Below are positions 33,278-41,332 of a stretch of DNA of 64,000 bases, in pieces. This DNA comes from Mesorhizobium ciceri biovar biserrulae WSM1271. Lineage in GTDB: Bacteria; Pseudomonadota; Alphaproteobacteria; Rhizobiales; Rhizobiaceae. The stretch is taken from the NCBI RefSeq assembly GCF_000185905.1, contig NC_014923.1:3867501-3931500 (forward strand), given 5' to 3'. How positions within the stretch are numbered: the stretch's first letter is position 1; each line of letters opens with the position of its first letter. The notes below the pieces were generated by a model. It had not been told where the DNA came from, did not search any database, and saw only the letters and a list, made by a program, of their open reading frames with translations. The translations under genes were made by a program, and so were the position numbers.

Positions 33278-33347
33278 GCATCGCGCGCCGAGCCGTTCTG
33301 AGGCATTGCCAGCGCCATCACGAGTTCTTGAACGCAAAACGGTTCCG

Positions 33348-33372
33348 GGAACCTCCCAACCACAAGTTGGTT
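33348..33372 (+). promoter_or_regulatory. EcfG-type promoter box (GGTT)
   Basis: GGAAC (33348-33352), 16 bases, GGTT (33369-33372), 37 bases before the ATG at 33410. Confidence 0.7.
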
Positions 33373-33409
33373 TGGAGGACAGGTACAGCTTCAAAGGTGG
33401 AGAATGTCC

Positions 33410-33850
33410 ATGGCCCGTGCCCGATCCGTGTTGGTGGCAGCCAGGCGTCCGTTCCATAAAACGCCGATGGCGGTCGCAAACGCATGTTTCGTCGGCACAT
33501 TGCTGACCGACGTTGCCTATTGGCGAAGCGCTGAAATAATGTGGGCAGATTTTTCCGCCTGGCTGCTCCTTGCCGGCCTGGTTGTAGGCGTGCTCGCGGT
33601 CCTTGCAGCACTTGTCGATTTGTCTACCGGCCGACTTGCCCGTCAAGCCGGGCCTGCATGGCCATATCTCCTTGGCAGCCTCGTCGTGCTCGTCATATCG
33701 CTCTTCAACGCACTGGTGCACAGCCGTGATGCCTGGACCTCGGTCGTGCCGACGGGGCTCATCCTGTCCGCCGTCGCCGTGATCGTTATCCTCTTGCTGG
33801 GACTGCTGGGATGGAGTTCCGGCCACACTCAAGTGGAGGTGGTCGAATGA
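33410..33850 (+). CDS. DUF2231-type membrane protein
   Basis: A 146-residue integral membrane protein with four hydrophobic helices. The start region MARARSVLVAARRPFHKTPMAVANACFVGTLLTDVAYW and MWADFSAWLLLAGLVVGVLAVLAALVDLSTGRL agree with DUF2231. Conserved proteins of this kind are linked to PQQ dehydrogenase or cytochrome partners. GGAGA eight bases before the ATG at 33410 supports this start over 33404. It overlaps the PQQ-type dehydrogenase gene in an ATGA junction. The strict box at 33348-33372 drives both genes. Confidence 0.8.
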   Translation: MARARSVLVAARRPFHKTPMAVANACFVGTLLTDVAYWRSAEIMWADFSAWLLLAGLVVGVLAVLAALVDLSTGRLARQAGPAWPYLLGSLVVLVISLFNALVHSRDAWTSVVPTGLILSAVAVIVILLLGLLGWSSGHTQVEVVE

Positions 33851-35187
33851 ATGTCTCCGCCAGACATATCCGGCGTATCGCGAGCCTCGGTCTGCTGTTC
33901 GGATCGATTTTGGCGCTGCCCGCATGCAGCGATAACGAACCGGATCCCACCGATCAGGTCGGAGCAAACCCGACGCTGCCTGAACCTATTCAGTATCTGG
34001 TGCCGCCCATGCATGTCGCGTCGGTCGTCGGTTGGAAACAAGACGAGAAGCCGACCGTCGCCAAGGGTTTGCAAATCCAGGCCTTTGCCAAGGGCTTGAG
34101 GCATCCGCGCTCGCTTTACACATTGCCGAATGGTGACGTTCTGGTGGTCGAATCCGTGGCGCCGCCCGGTGCCGCGATCAAGCGGCCGAAAGACCTGATC
34201 ATGGGCTGGATCGAGTCGATGGCGACCTCGGGCGGCGGCACCGAAGGAAGCAACCGTATCACCCTGCTGCGGGATACGAACGGCGATGGTCTGCCCGATG
34301 TCCAGGAGGTCTTCCTCGATCATCTCAATTCGCCCTTTGGCGTGGCCCTGGTCGGCAACGATCTCTACGTCGCCAACACCGACGCCATCGTGCGTTATCC
34401 CTACACGTCGGGCGACACCAAGATCACCGCGCCGGGCGCCGTGCTGACGCCATTGCCCGGCGGACCTATCGATCACCACTGGACAAAGTCTCTCGTGGCC
34501 AGCCCCGACGGGTCTCGGCTGTATGTCGGCATCGGATCCAACAGCAACATCACCGAGAACGGCATCCAGGCGGAAAAGGACCGGGCCGCCATCTGGGAAG
34601 TCGACAGGGCCACTGGCCGCTATCGTATTTTCGCGAGCGGCCTGCGCAATCCCAACGGGCTGAGTTGGGAGCCGCAGAGCGGCGCGCTGTGGGCTGTGAT
34701 CAACGAGCGCGACGAGCTCGGTCCTAACCTGGTTCCCGACTACATGACCTCGGTCAAGGACGGCGCGTTCTATGGTTGGCCGTACAGCTACTATGGTCAG
34801 CATGTCGACCCGCGCGTGATGCCGCAGCGGCCGGACCTCGTCGCCAAGGCGATCCCTCCCGACTATGCCTTGAGTTCCCACGTCGCACCTCTGGGCTTGA
34901 CGTTCTACACTGGAACCAACCTGCCGGAGCTCTATCGCAACGGCGCCTTTGTTGGCGAGCATGGTAGCTGGAACCGCAAGAGCTTCAACGGCTACAAGGT
35001 CGTTTTCGTGCCGTTTAAAGACGGTCATCCAGATGGCAAGCCGCAGGACGTCGTCACCGGTTTCCTCGGCAAGGACAACAAGGCGCACGGGCGGCCCGTC
35101 GGCGTTGCCGTCGACAAATCCGGCGCGCTGCTGATCGCCGACGATGTCGGGAACACGGTCTGGCGCGTAACTTCCACGAGCCAGTAG
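33847..35187 (+). CDS. PQQ-dependent sugar dehydrogenase-like lipoprotein (L-sorbosone dehydrogenase type)
   Basis: Secreted beta-propeller of 446 residues with a lipobox LPAC (Cys27). It shows blades such as AKGLRHPRSLYTLPNGDVLVVES, HLNSPFGVALVGNDLYVANTDAIVRYPY, ASGLRNPNGLSWEPQSGALWAVINERDELGPNLVPDY, and a late HGSWNRKSFNGYKVVFVPF block, all typical of soluble PQQ-type glucose/sorbosone dehydrogenases. Residues HHWTK and the Arg-Asn-Pro-Asn-Gly segment form the PQQ and substrate region. It lies on the outer face of the inner membrane or periplasm. Acceptor may be the DUF2231 partner. Substrate is not clear. Confidence 0.88.
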   Translation: MNVSARHIRRIASLGLLFGSILALPACSDNEPDPTDQVGANPTLPEPIQYLVPPMHVASVVGWKQDEKPTVAKGLQIQAFAKGLRHPRSLYTLPNGDVLVVESVAPPGAAIKRPKDLIMGWIESMATSGGGTEGSNRITLLRDTNGDGLPDVQEVFLDHLNSPFGVALVGNDLYVANTDAIVRYPYTSGDTKITAPGAVLTPLPGGPIDHHWTKSLVASPDGSRLYVGIGSNSNITENGIQAEKDRAAIWEVDRATGRYRIFASGLRNPNGLSWEPQSGALWAVINERDELGPNLVPDYMTSVKDGAFYGWPYSYYGQHVDPRVMPQRPDLVAKAIPPDYALSSHVAPLGLTFYTGTNLPELYRNGAFVGEHGSWNRKSFNGYKVVFVPFKDGHPDGKPQDVVTGFLGKDNKAHGRPVGVAVDKSGALLIADDVGNTVWRVTSTSQ

Positions 35188-35213
35188 GCACCTGCATAAC
35201 GCTGATCGCTTCA

Positions 35214-36050
35214 CTATCTCGGTGCGAATTCCACCAGCGCCTTGACGAATTCTGCCGGTGCCTCGATCGGCAGGAATTCGCCGCAGTTGGCGATCATGTG
35301 ACCTTGCAGGTTCTTTGCGCCAGACATCCTCAGACCTTCGAGGTAATCGTCAATCGATCCAAAATCCGCGTCGCCGCGGATATAGAGGATCGGAACTTCG
35401 ATGCGCGCCGGGGCATTGGCCTCGGCATCCTGCTTGAACGCGCGATACCAATCAAAGCCGGCCTTAAGTGCCTCCGGCCTCGCATAGGCCTGCGTCAACG
35501 TCTCCCGCATTTCATTGGTCAATGCTTCGGGACGGCCGGCGAGCAGATCGAAGAAAAAATCGAAGTAGGCGCGTTGATGGCCCGTCACCAGCAACTCCGG
35601 TAACTCAGGCACCGCATGAAACGCAAAGTGCCAGATGCCCGGGTTTGCGACTACCTTCGTCCATGGATGAAGGCCGGGGATAACCGTATTCATCGGCACC
35701 GCGCCGACGATGCGACCGCCATGATGGCGAGCAGCAGCGAAGGCAATCATGCCGCCCACATCGAAGCCTGCGACGACGATGGATTTGGCCCCAAGCGCCT
35801 CGGCGGCTGAAATCACAATACCGGCAAGAACCTTCTTTTCCGCCGACGGCGGAGTGCCACGCGATTCACCGATCTCCGGAAGATCGAAAGCCAGCGTAAA
35901 GTACCGTGTGCCGAGTTCATCGATCACGCCATCATAGATTTTCCGGGAATGGGGCCAGCCGTGCAGAAGGATCAAGGCCGGTCGGCGCGGATCGCCGGCC
36001 GTGGATACCGCCAGCTGCATATCGCCTGCTTCGAGGGTCTGGACGAGCAT
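35214..36050 (-). CDS. Alpha/beta hydrolase (epoxide hydrolase/dehalogenase-like, copy 1)
   Basis: A 278-residue alpha/beta hydrolase. The oxyanion region is LLHGWPHS and the nucleophile elbow is GFDVGG, with Asp as nucleophile as in epoxide hydrolases and dehalogenases, so esterase activity is less likely. A late IRGDADFGS carries the charge-relay acid region, and the His near GHMIANCGEFLPIE may be at the catalytic position, replaced in context. It converges with the PQQ gene (26-base gap). Start ATG 36050. Confidence 0.8.
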   Translation of the reverse strand: MLVQTLEAGDMQLAVSTAGDPRRPALILLHGWPHSRKIYDGVIDELGTRYFTLAFDLPEIGESRGTPPSAEKKVLAGIVISAAEALGAKSIVVAGFDVGGMIAFAAARHHGGRIVGAVPMNTVIPGLHPWTKVVANPGIWHFAFHAVPELPELLVTGHQRAYFDFFFDLLAGRPEALTNEMRETLTQAYARPEALKAGFDWYRAFKQDAEANAPARIEVPILYIRGDADFGSIDDYLEGLRMSGAKNLQGHMIANCGEFLPIEAPAEFVKALVEFAPR

Positions 36051-36358
36051 CGTCTATCCATTTTCGGGAACTCAGAAGAAAACGAAGAGCGAACGAATAG
36101 GTTGCTCCACCAGTTCGGTCTGCGTCGCTCGCCGCTGTCCGTTCTCCAACGTCTGTGCTCAAGGACCCAGCCCGCTTTCTGAGCCGGCTCGACCGTCACC
36201 AAGTGGGAGGAGGGGGCCATCCATCGGCCCTGTTGGTCCGCCTGCGGAACAAGCATTTAACCCTGGCGTTAGAATGCCGGGCGATCCCGCAACGGGCGAA
36301 TGGGCAGTCGCGAAGTCGTCGCGGCGGTTTGCAATTAGGACAATGCAGGGAGATTCAC
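36051..36358. other. Divergent intergenic region with one EcfG-type box
   Basis: 308 bases between the minus-strand hydrolase and the plus-strand flavodoxin-like gene. The only clear element is the strict box at 36246-36270, oriented toward the flavodoxin-like gene. No small gene is supported. Confidence 0.6.
36246..36270 (+). promoter_or_regulatory. EcfG-type promoter box (CGTT)
   Basis: GGAAC (36246-36250), 16 bases, CGTT (36267-36270), exact consensus, 89 bases before the ATG at 36359. Confidence 0.7.
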
Positions 36359-36976
36359 ATGCCGCTTACGGCCTTCGCACTCAATTGCTCGCTCAAAGCT
36401 TCGAACGACAGGGAAAAATCCTCCACCGATCGGTTGCTCGCCGATGTCCTGGCGGCGTTGATGCAATACGATGTGAAGGGCGAGATCGTGCGTGCGCTCA
36501 GCCACGATATCAAGCCCGGCGTGCTCTCCGACATGGGCGAGGGCGACGATTGGCCGAAACTCAGAAAGAAGATACTGGCGGCCGACATCTTCGTGCTCGG
36601 GCTTCCGATCTGGCTTGGCCAGCCCTCGAGTGTGGCCAAGCGCGTCCTGGAGCGGATGGATGCCTTTCTCGAGGAGACGGATGACAGAGGGCGAATGCCG
36701 GCAGCAGGAAAGGTGGCCCTGGTGGCCATCGTCGGCAATGAGGACGGTGCGCATCACTGCCACGCGGAATGCTTTCAGGCATTGAACGATGTCGGCTTCA
36801 CCATCCCGGCCAATGGCGGGGTCTACTGGGTTGGCGAGGCGATGGAGGACGTCAACTATGTCGACCTGCCGGCAACTCCGGAAAAAGTCTCGGGTGCGAT
36901 CGAAATGGCAGCCTCAAACGCCGCCCATCTCGCTGGATTGCTGAAAGACCAGGGCTATTCGGGCGTCTCGGGATGA
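36359..36976 (+). CDS. Flavodoxin-fold NAD(P)H-dependent oxidoreductase
   Basis: A 205-residue protein of the NADPH-dependent FMN reductase/flavodoxin-like family. The first strand-turn is ALNCSLKASNDREKSSTDRLL, the FMN phosphate loop. The middle motif FVLGLPIWLGQPSSVAKRVLERMDAF is the classic P-x-W-x-G/N segment around the isoalloxazine, and VAIVGNEDGAHHC closes the fold. Likely reduces quinones or FMN under stress. GGGAG precedes the ATG at 36359. A strict stress-type box lies 89 bases upstream. Confidence 0.88.
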   Translation: MPLTAFALNCSLKASNDREKSSTDRLLADVLAALMQYDVKGEIVRALSHDIKPGVLSDMGEGDDWPKLRKKILAADIFVLGLPIWLGQPSSVAKRVLERMDAFLEETDDRGRMPAAGKVALVAIVGNEDGAHHCHAECFQALNDVGFTIPANGGVYWVGEAMEDVNYVDLPATPEKVSGAIEMAASNAAHLAGLLKDQGYSGVSG

Positions 36977-37038
36977 CCTTTGTTCGCCTAAACAACTTTG
37001 AGCGGCCAGACCTTGCAGCGTCGATGAGGTCTCAATCG

Positions 37039-37063
37039 GGAACAGGAAGGCTTGTAGCGAGTT
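37039..37063 (+). promoter_or_regulatory. EcfG-type promoter box, relaxed (AGTT)
   Basis: GGAAC (37039-37043), 16 bases, AGTT (37060-37063), 69 bases before the DUF3309 gene. Confidence 0.5.
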
Positions 37064-37132
37064 CATATTCTCATCAGCCGGCGACCGCCGCTCCGTCTAC
37101 ACGGCGCGAAGCCGCAAACAGGAGAGCAAGTC

Positions 37133-37297
37133 ATGGGTCTCGGCACAATTCTTATCATCATTCTGATTATCGCATTGCTTGGCGGCTTTAGTGGACTTGG
37201 CGGCGGGCCATTCTACGGCACCGGCTATTACGGGGGCGGCGGCCTCGGTCTTCTGCTGCTTATAGTCATAATCCTGGTCGTGCTCGGGCGTCTCTAG
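37133..37297 (+). CDS. DUF3309 family small membrane protein
   Basis: A 54-residue hydrophobic protein: MGLGTILIIILIIALLGG at the N-terminus, a Gly/Tyr-rich centre (GGGPFYGTGYYGGGG) and a second helix LGLLLLIVIILVVLGRL. Two short membrane segments around a Gly-rich loop are the DUF3309 pattern, often stress-associated in rhizobia. AGGAG precedes the ATG. A bidirectional hairpin follows at 37388. Confidence 0.85.
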   Translation: MGLGTILIIILIIALLGGFSGLGGGPFYGTGYYGGGGLGLLLLIVIILVVLGRL

Positions 37298-37387
37298 CCG
37301 AGTCCGCCATGCGGTGGCAGATTGTATCACCTGCCGCTTGCGGTTCTCTTCGGAGTTGCTTTGAATCCATAGCAGTCCGGCAATGAC

Positions 37388-37411
37388 GGTCCGCCCTCTG
37401 GAGGGCGGACC
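37388..37411. terminator. Bidirectional hairpin between convergent genes
   Basis: GGTCCGCCCTC pairs perfectly with GAGGGCGGACC around TG. It lies between the ends of the DUF3309 gene and the convergent repeat protein gene. Confidence 0.7.
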
Positions 37412-37425
37412 ACTCGTCGGACATA

Positions 37426-38319
37426 TCAGGTCAAAATCAGCACGATCTTGAACGTATCCGGATCAACGATGACGATCCGACCGTCCGCAAGCACGAAATA
37501 CTCGTAGCTTTCGTAAGCGGGAACGATCTTGACGATACGAGCCGGCAGCCGATGCAGCCTGACCTTGTGCCGCGGAACTTCGACGCCGACGCTGATGTCA
37601 AAATTGACATTGGACACAGGCTCGACCTTCGTCTCCCGGATAATCTGAGTGACTTGGGTTTTCTGCTCCACCGTCACGTTGTTGATGGAACCGGTCGACG
37701 TCGTATCCTGTGTCGAGGCCTTGCCCTGGGCCTGCTGGTCGGTGGTGGTGCCGGCCTTGCCCTGAGCCTGCTCGTCGGTCTGCATCTTGGTCTTGCCCTG
37801 GGCCTGCTGGTCGGTGGTGGTGCCGGCCTTGCCCTGAGCCTGCTCGTCGGTCTGCATCTTGGTCTTGCCCTGGGCCTGCTGGTCGGTGGTGGTGCCGGCC
37901 TTGCCCTGAGCCTGCTCGTCAGTCTTCAGCTTGGCTTTGCCCTGGGCCTGCTGGTCGGTGGTGGTGCCGGCCTTGCCCTGAGCCTGCTCGTCAGTCTTCA
38001 GCTTGGCTTTGCCCTGGGCCTGCTGGTCGGTGGTGGTGCTGGCCTTGCCCTGAGCCTGCTCATCGGTCTTCAGCTTGGCCTTGCCCTGGGCCTGCTGGTC
38101 GGTGGTGGTGCCGGCCTTGCCCTGAGCCTGCTCGTCGGTCTTCAGCTTGGCTTTGCCCTGGGCCTGCTCGCCCATCTTGGAGCCGTTCTGGCAGTCAGCC
38201 TGCCCGGAAGCGCAGTTGGCGTCTGCGCCAGATTGGCTTTCGGTCTGTTGTGTCTGAGCCGCCGCCGTTCCACAGCCGAGCCCGATGGCCAGCATGCTGG
38301 TAATGAGAACACGTTTCAT
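37426..38319 (-). CDS. Exported DUF1236 protein with tandem 12-residue repeats
   Basis: A 297-residue protein with a signal peptide (MKRVLITSMLAIGLGCGTAAA), two nearby Cys (NCASGQADCQ), a long Lys/Gln/Thr-rich tandem repeat at residues 50-202 and a DUF1236 C-terminus: EVPRHKVRLHRLPARIVKIVPAYESYEYFVLADGRIVIVDPDTFKIV. The repeat alternates DEQAQGKAGTTT and DQQAQGKAKLKT units and is probably extended and flexible. DUF1236 occurs in many rhizobial periplasmic proteins with unknown function. A GGAAC-N16-GGTT box lies 42 bases upstream. The long open frames in the other strand arise only from the low stop-codon content of the repeat. Confidence 0.85.
   Translation of the reverse strand: MKRVLITSMLAIGLGCGTAAAQTQQTESQSGADANCASGQADCQNGSKMGEQAQGKAKLKTDEQAQGKAGTTTDQQAQGKAKLKTDEQAQGKASTTTDQQAQGKAKLKTDEQAQGKAGTTTDQQAQGKAKLKTDEQAQGKAGTTTDQQAQGKTKMQTDEQAQGKAGTTTDQQAQGKTKMQTDEQAQGKAGTTTDQQAQGKASTQDTTSTGSINNVTVEQKTQVTQIIRETKVEPVSNVNFDISVGVEVPRHKVRLHRLPARIVKIVPAYESYEYFVLADGRIVIVDPDTFKIVLILT
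37714..38172 (-). repeat. Tandem repeat of 36-bp units in pairs (72-bp period) in the DUF1236 gene
   Basis: Twelve complete 36-bp units and one partial unit encode 12-residue steps D(E/Q)QAQGKA followed alternately by GTTT and KLKT (or TKMQT in later units). Adjacent pairs are nearly identical at the DNA level, which favours unequal recombination or slippage, so copy number may vary among strains. Confidence 0.85.
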
Positions 38320-38360
38320 GGGAAATCTCCCTGGGTAAGGTTCGTCCCTTCACTGGGTAG

Positions 38361-38385
38361 AACCAGCACCCAAAAAAAATGTTCC
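38361..38385 (-). promoter_or_regulatory. EcfG-type promoter box (GGTT)
   Basis: Minus strand GGAAC (38385-38381), 16 bases with an A/T tract, GGTT (38364-38361), 41 bases before the DUF1236 gene start. Confidence 0.65.
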
Positions 38386-38512
38386 GAGATAGATGCGTGA
38401 GTGCTAAAAAACGACCCCGCCTGAGATCATACGATCGCGGGCGGAAGCCGCCGTTAAAGCGACCTTTTCAACCTTGGCGATTGCCCTAGCTGTCTCCGGA
38501 GAGGAGACCGAC

Positions 38513-38965
38513 ATGGCAATCTATAGTCTGAGAGTGGTCAGCTTCATTTTCGTTGCCCTGGCTTTCGCTCCGGCCGCCGCGCATTTCTTCGCTATGTTCA
38601 ACAAGATGAAGCTCGACGGGCCAAACTATCTGGCTGCGCAGCGCGCCTATGATGGATGGAGCCTGTTCGGCATCGTGGTGCTGGGAGCATTGCTCTCCAC
38701 GGCCGCCCTGGCGATCCTGCTCTATCGAGCGAGCGCATCTTTCGGCTTGGTTGTTGTCGCCTTTCTAAGCATCGGCGCCACGCAGTTTGCCTTCTGGACG
38801 CTGACCTATCCAATCAATCAGGCGACCCGGAACTGGACTGTCCTCCCTGAAAACTGGGAGCTGCTGCGGCGCCAATGGGAGTATTCGCATGCCATCGCCG
38901 CAGGCCTCAACGCCTTGGCGTTGCTGGTGCTTTTCATATCGGCGCTTCGCCCTGCGGTGCGTTGA
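38513..38965 (+). CDS. Four-helix membrane protein, DUF1772-like
   Basis: A 150-residue integral membrane protein with four hydrophobic segments. Conserved-looking blocks are FFAMFNKMKLDGPNYLAAQRAYDGW after helix 1 and the end NWELLRRQWEYSHAIAAGLNALALL. The latter WxxxRxxWExxHA pattern recalls DUF1772/anthrone oxygenase-like proteins. GAGGAG precedes the ATG at 38513. No stress-type box is visible in the 193-base gap on this strand. Function unknown. Confidence 0.7.
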   Translation: MAIYSLRVVSFIFVALAFAPAAAHFFAMFNKMKLDGPNYLAAQRAYDGWSLFGIVVLGALLSTAALAILLYRASASFGLVVVAFLSIGATQFAFWTLTYPINQATRNWTVLPENWELLRRQWEYSHAIAAGLNALALLVLFISALRPAVR

Positions 38966-38999
38966 ACGACCACGTCGTCACCAGCACGGCCAGCGGGCA

Positions 39000-39024
39000 G
39001 GAACCACCATGAAGCGGAATCATT
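39000..39024 (+). promoter_or_regulatory. EcfG-type box, relaxed (CATT)
   Basis: GGAAC (39000-39004) followed by 16 bases and CATT, 32 bases before the ATG at 39057. It fits the loose form GGAAC-N18-TT. Confidence 0.4.
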
Positions 39025-39056
39025 GAAACGCCAGATGTTCCAGCGCGGCAGGAAAA

Positions 39057-39293
39057 ATGAAACGGTACTATTTTGATCTTCAAAACGGTGACGGCACGGT
39101 ACCCGACGATGACGGGCAGCTGTTCGAATCCCGGGAACAAGCCAGAGCGGAAGCAATTCGTATTTTGCAGGATGTCGCCCAAGACGAAATGCCCGACTGC
39201 GATTTCGTCAAGATAACCGTCAAGGTACGCGATGAGATCGGTGCGCAGATGTTTGAGGCGTCGCTTGTTCTGACCTCCGGATGGAGCGTTTGA
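39057..39293 (+). CDS. DUF6894 family small protein (copy 2)
   Basis: A 78-residue protein, MKRYYFDLQNGDGTVPDDDGQLFESREQARAEAIRIL..., with the same opening YYFDL...DG pattern and the same helix as the 29218-29472 product. It ends in a beta region VKITVKVRDEIGAQMFEASLVL. Function unknown. AGGAAAA precedes the ATG. A relaxed box lies just upstream. Confidence 0.82.
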   Translation: MKRYYFDLQNGDGTVPDDDGQLFESREQARAEAIRILQDVAQDEMPDCDFVKITVKVRDEIGAQMFEASLVLTSGWSV

Positions 39294-39303
39294 TGTCGCA
39301 GTG

Positions 39304-39561
39304 CTAGCGGCGATACCGCACCGGGATTTGCACGACATTCTCCGATCCAGGCAGATCAAAGGCCATGGCCAGCTGACGTACGGAGGCCATCTCCACGATC
39401 AGTTCTTCAATCGAAAGGTCTGGCAGGCCGGTCTTCACCCTCTGCCTCACCCTGGCCGCAAGTTCATGAACCCGCACCGGGACGAAAAGCGGGCTGTCGT
39501 CCAGCAGCTTGCTGATTTCGATGACCACATCGGCGTCGATGTCTTTCGGCAATTCCCGCAT
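39304..39561 (-). CDS. Hypothetical protein, 85 residues
   Basis: A soluble acidic protein, MRELPKDIDADVVIEISKLLDDSPLFVPVRVHELAARVRQRV, then IEELIVEMASVRQLAMAFD and a beta end VQIPVRYRR. The ATG at 39561 follows GGAGGTGA with ideal spacing, making translation likely. The fold seems helical with one strand; no family is recognised. It is convergent with the DUF6894 gene. Confidence 0.65.
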   Translation of the reverse strand: MRELPKDIDADVVIEISKLLDDSPLFVPVRVHELAARVRQRVKTGLPDLSIEELIVEMASVRQLAMAFDLPGSENVVQIPVRYRR

Positions 39562-39720
39562 GAGCGTCACCTCCAATCGAAGCAACAGCCCGCCATGTCG
39601 ATGCGACGGGCGATCCGGCTTTGAGCGCCGGGCAGTGGGATCGGAGAGGGACGTGCTCGGCGCTGGCCGATATCCTGATTCATAAAACTGCGAGCATAGG
39701 TGTGTCACGAAAAAATATCG

Positions 39721-39738
39721 GTACGAAATTTACCAAGC
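39721..39738 (+). repeat. 18-base motif shared with 28792-28809
   Basis: GTACGAAATTTACCAAGC, one base different from the first copy, 135 bases upstream of the DUF2934 gene. Confidence 0.45.
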
Positions 39739-39803
39739 CGGTCATCCCATGCAATCCACAAGGGCCTTCCCGAAATCCGGCAGCGGCTGTTGCCGACAGA
39801 GGA

Positions 39804-39828
39804 GGAACAAAAAATATGGCCCGGAATT
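39804..39828 (+). promoter_or_regulatory. EcfG-type box, relaxed (AATT)
   Basis: GGAAC (39804-39808) with TT after 18 bases, 28 bases before the ATG at 39856. Confidence 0.4.
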
Positions 39829-39855
39829 GAGACTGACGAATTGGAGGATCTAGCC

Positions 39856-40050
39856 ATGGACAGCAGGGAAGAAAAGATCAAACGACGGGCCTATGAAATC
39901 TGGGAACAAGAGGGCCGGCCGGTAGGCCGCGAGCAGGAGCACTGGGATCGGGCCGTGCAGGAGATCGAAGCTGAGGGTTCGGAGACTGAACGTGGCCCGG
40001 TTCTGCCTGACCCGACAGTTGCGGCCGATTCCAATAGCTCGAAGCGTTGA
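39856..40050 (+). CDS. DUF2934 domain protein
   Basis: A 64-residue protein starting MDSREEKIKRRAYEIWEQEGRPVGREQEHWDRAVQEIEAE, which is the DUF2934 signature (IR-x-RAYEIWE-x-EGRP-x-G-x2-x2HW). The remainder is acidic and Pro-rich. Such proteins are short, widespread in rhizobia and of unknown function, often stress-inducible. GGAGG precedes the ATG. Confidence 0.88.
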   Translation: MDSREEKIKRRAYEIWEQEGRPVGREQEHWDRAVQEIEAEGSETERGPVLPDPTVAADSNSSKR

Positions 40051-40139
40051 TCGGCAATCCCATGGCGTCTTGAGGACCCCGGTCGGGCAACCAAATTGGC
40101 GGAACCTCGTTTGCCGGGCATCAACCAGAGGAGGTTTCG

Positions 40140-40316
40140 ATGAAGAGGTTCTTTTCATTCCTGGTCTTGGCCGCTGCCCTTGCGCTCGGCGCCTGCGACA
40201 ACAACACCGAGCCGATGAAAGCCACCAGCAACAAGAACCCACAGGTTGATCAGGCCGCCAGACCAGGCCCCACGACTGGCGGCGACCAGCCAGCTACGGT
40301 GCCTCAGAGCAAATGA
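40140..40316 (+). CDS. Small lipoprotein
   Basis: A 58-residue predicted lipoprotein, MKRFFSFLVLAAALALGAC with lipobox LGAC (Cys19), then a polar, Asn/Pro/Gln-rich tail. GAGGAGG precedes the ATG. Its stop overlaps the start of the next hydrolase gene (ATGA). The mature portion is only about 40 residues and likely unstructured. Confidence 0.75.
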   Translation: MKRFFSFLVLAAALALGACDNNTEPMKATSNKNPQVDQAARPGPTTGGDQPATVPQSK

Positions 40317-41209
40317 ACTCCGTCTCACATTGCGACACACCTCTGCTGCGCGTCGCCTATCTCGATGGTGGACCGCAGGACGGCGCCCCGGTTATCCTGC
40401 TGCATGGCTGGCCCGACGACGCGACGACATACGCTCGTATTTCGCCGATGCTTCATGAAGCTGGCTTCCGGACGTTTTCCCCTTGGTTGCGAGGCTTTGG
40501 GCCGACATCGTTCCTGTCGAAAGAAACCATGCGCTCGGGCGAGATTGCCGCGATGGCGCAGGATGTGCTGGATTTTGCAGATGCGCTTGGCATCAGCCGC
40601 TTTGCAGTTGTCGGACATGATTGGGGCGCTCGGATATCCTATCTGCTCGCGTCGGTTTTTCCGGACCGCATCAAGTGCTGCGCTGCGCTGTCCCTCGGCT
40701 GGCAACCAGGCAAACCAGCAACGCCGGCGCCCGAACAGGCGAAAGCATTTTGGTATCAATGGTTCATGGCGACCGCACGGGGCGCCGAGTTCGTACGAAA
40801 GAACGGCAAGGAATTCGCCAGGTATCAGTGGGACAGCTGGGGTCCATCAGGCTGGTTCGACGACGCCATTTTCGATGGCGTTGCGAGCTCGTTCGAAAAT
40901 CCTGACTGGGCGGATGTGACGTTGCATTCCTATCGGGTCCGGTGGGAAGAGGCCGAGCCCGATCCGCGTTATGCCGAACTCGCCCGCCGGCAAGCAACGG
41001 TCAAGATCATCACCGTGCCGATCCTGACGCTTCACGGTGGTGACGACCGCGTTGTGTTTGCCCAGTCTTCAGAGGGGCTCGAAGGGCATTTCACCGCGTT
41101 CTACAGGCGGGTGGTGCTGGATGGCATCGGACACTTCCCGACGCGTGAGGCTTCTGATCAGGTTTCGCGAACGTTGGCTGCATTTCTCGATAGCCATGGC
41201 AAGCGCTGA
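40313..41209 (+). CDS. Alpha/beta hydrolase (epoxide hydrolase/dehalogenase-like, copy 2)
   Basis: A 298-residue hydrolase with the oxyanion motif LLHGWPDDATTY, the Asp-nucleophile elbow VVGHDWGARISY, an acid in LTLHGGDDRVVF, and a C-terminal His in LDGIGHFPTREA. The full triad is visible. This is the pattern of epoxide hydrolases and haloalkane dehalogenases. It is translationally coupled to the small lipoprotein gene upstream. Physiological substrate is unknown. Confidence 0.85.
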   Translation: MNSVSHCDTPLLRVAYLDGGPQDGAPVILLHGWPDDATTYARISPMLHEAGFRTFSPWLRGFGPTSFLSKETMRSGEIAAMAQDVLDFADALGISRFAVVGHDWGARISYLLASVFPDRIKCCAALSLGWQPGKPATPAPEQAKAFWYQWFMATARGAEFVRKNGKEFARYQWDSWGPSGWFDDAIFDGVASSFENPDWADVTLHSYRVRWEEAEPDPRYAELARRQATVKIITVPILTLHGGDDRVVFAQSSEGLEGHFTAFYRRVVLDGIGHFPTREASDQVSRTLAAFLDSHGKR

Positions 41210-41242
41210 CGGAGGGGCGCCATCGACCCCATAGTAAAGACC

Positions 41243-41267
41243 GGAACCTGACGCATCGCCGCGCATT
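41243..41267 (+). promoter_or_regulatory. EcfG-type box, relaxed (CATT)
   Basis: GGAAC (41243-41247) with TT after 18 bases, 66 bases before the ATG at 41333. Confidence 0.4.
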
Positions 41268-41332
41268 TCGTCTCCATGCATGACGAACCGAAATGCGGTC
41301 TCGCAATCAATCGGCAGCCAGGGAGAATTTGG

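Noticed and set aside
37714..38172. Could the repeated block be a CRISPR array?
   Set aside because: The units are contiguous, coding and have no unique spacers.
37552..38400. Long open frames on the plus strand opposite the DUF1236 repeat, encoding hydrophobic or Pro/Cys-rich repeats.
   Set aside because: They mirror the tandem repeat, which has no stops in several frames; the minus-strand frame has a signal peptide, a known C-terminal domain and a promoter box.
39381..39395. Another GTACGGA-like motif near 39381.
   Set aside because: It falls inside the coding region of the 39304-39561 gene and lacks the rest of the 20-base motif.
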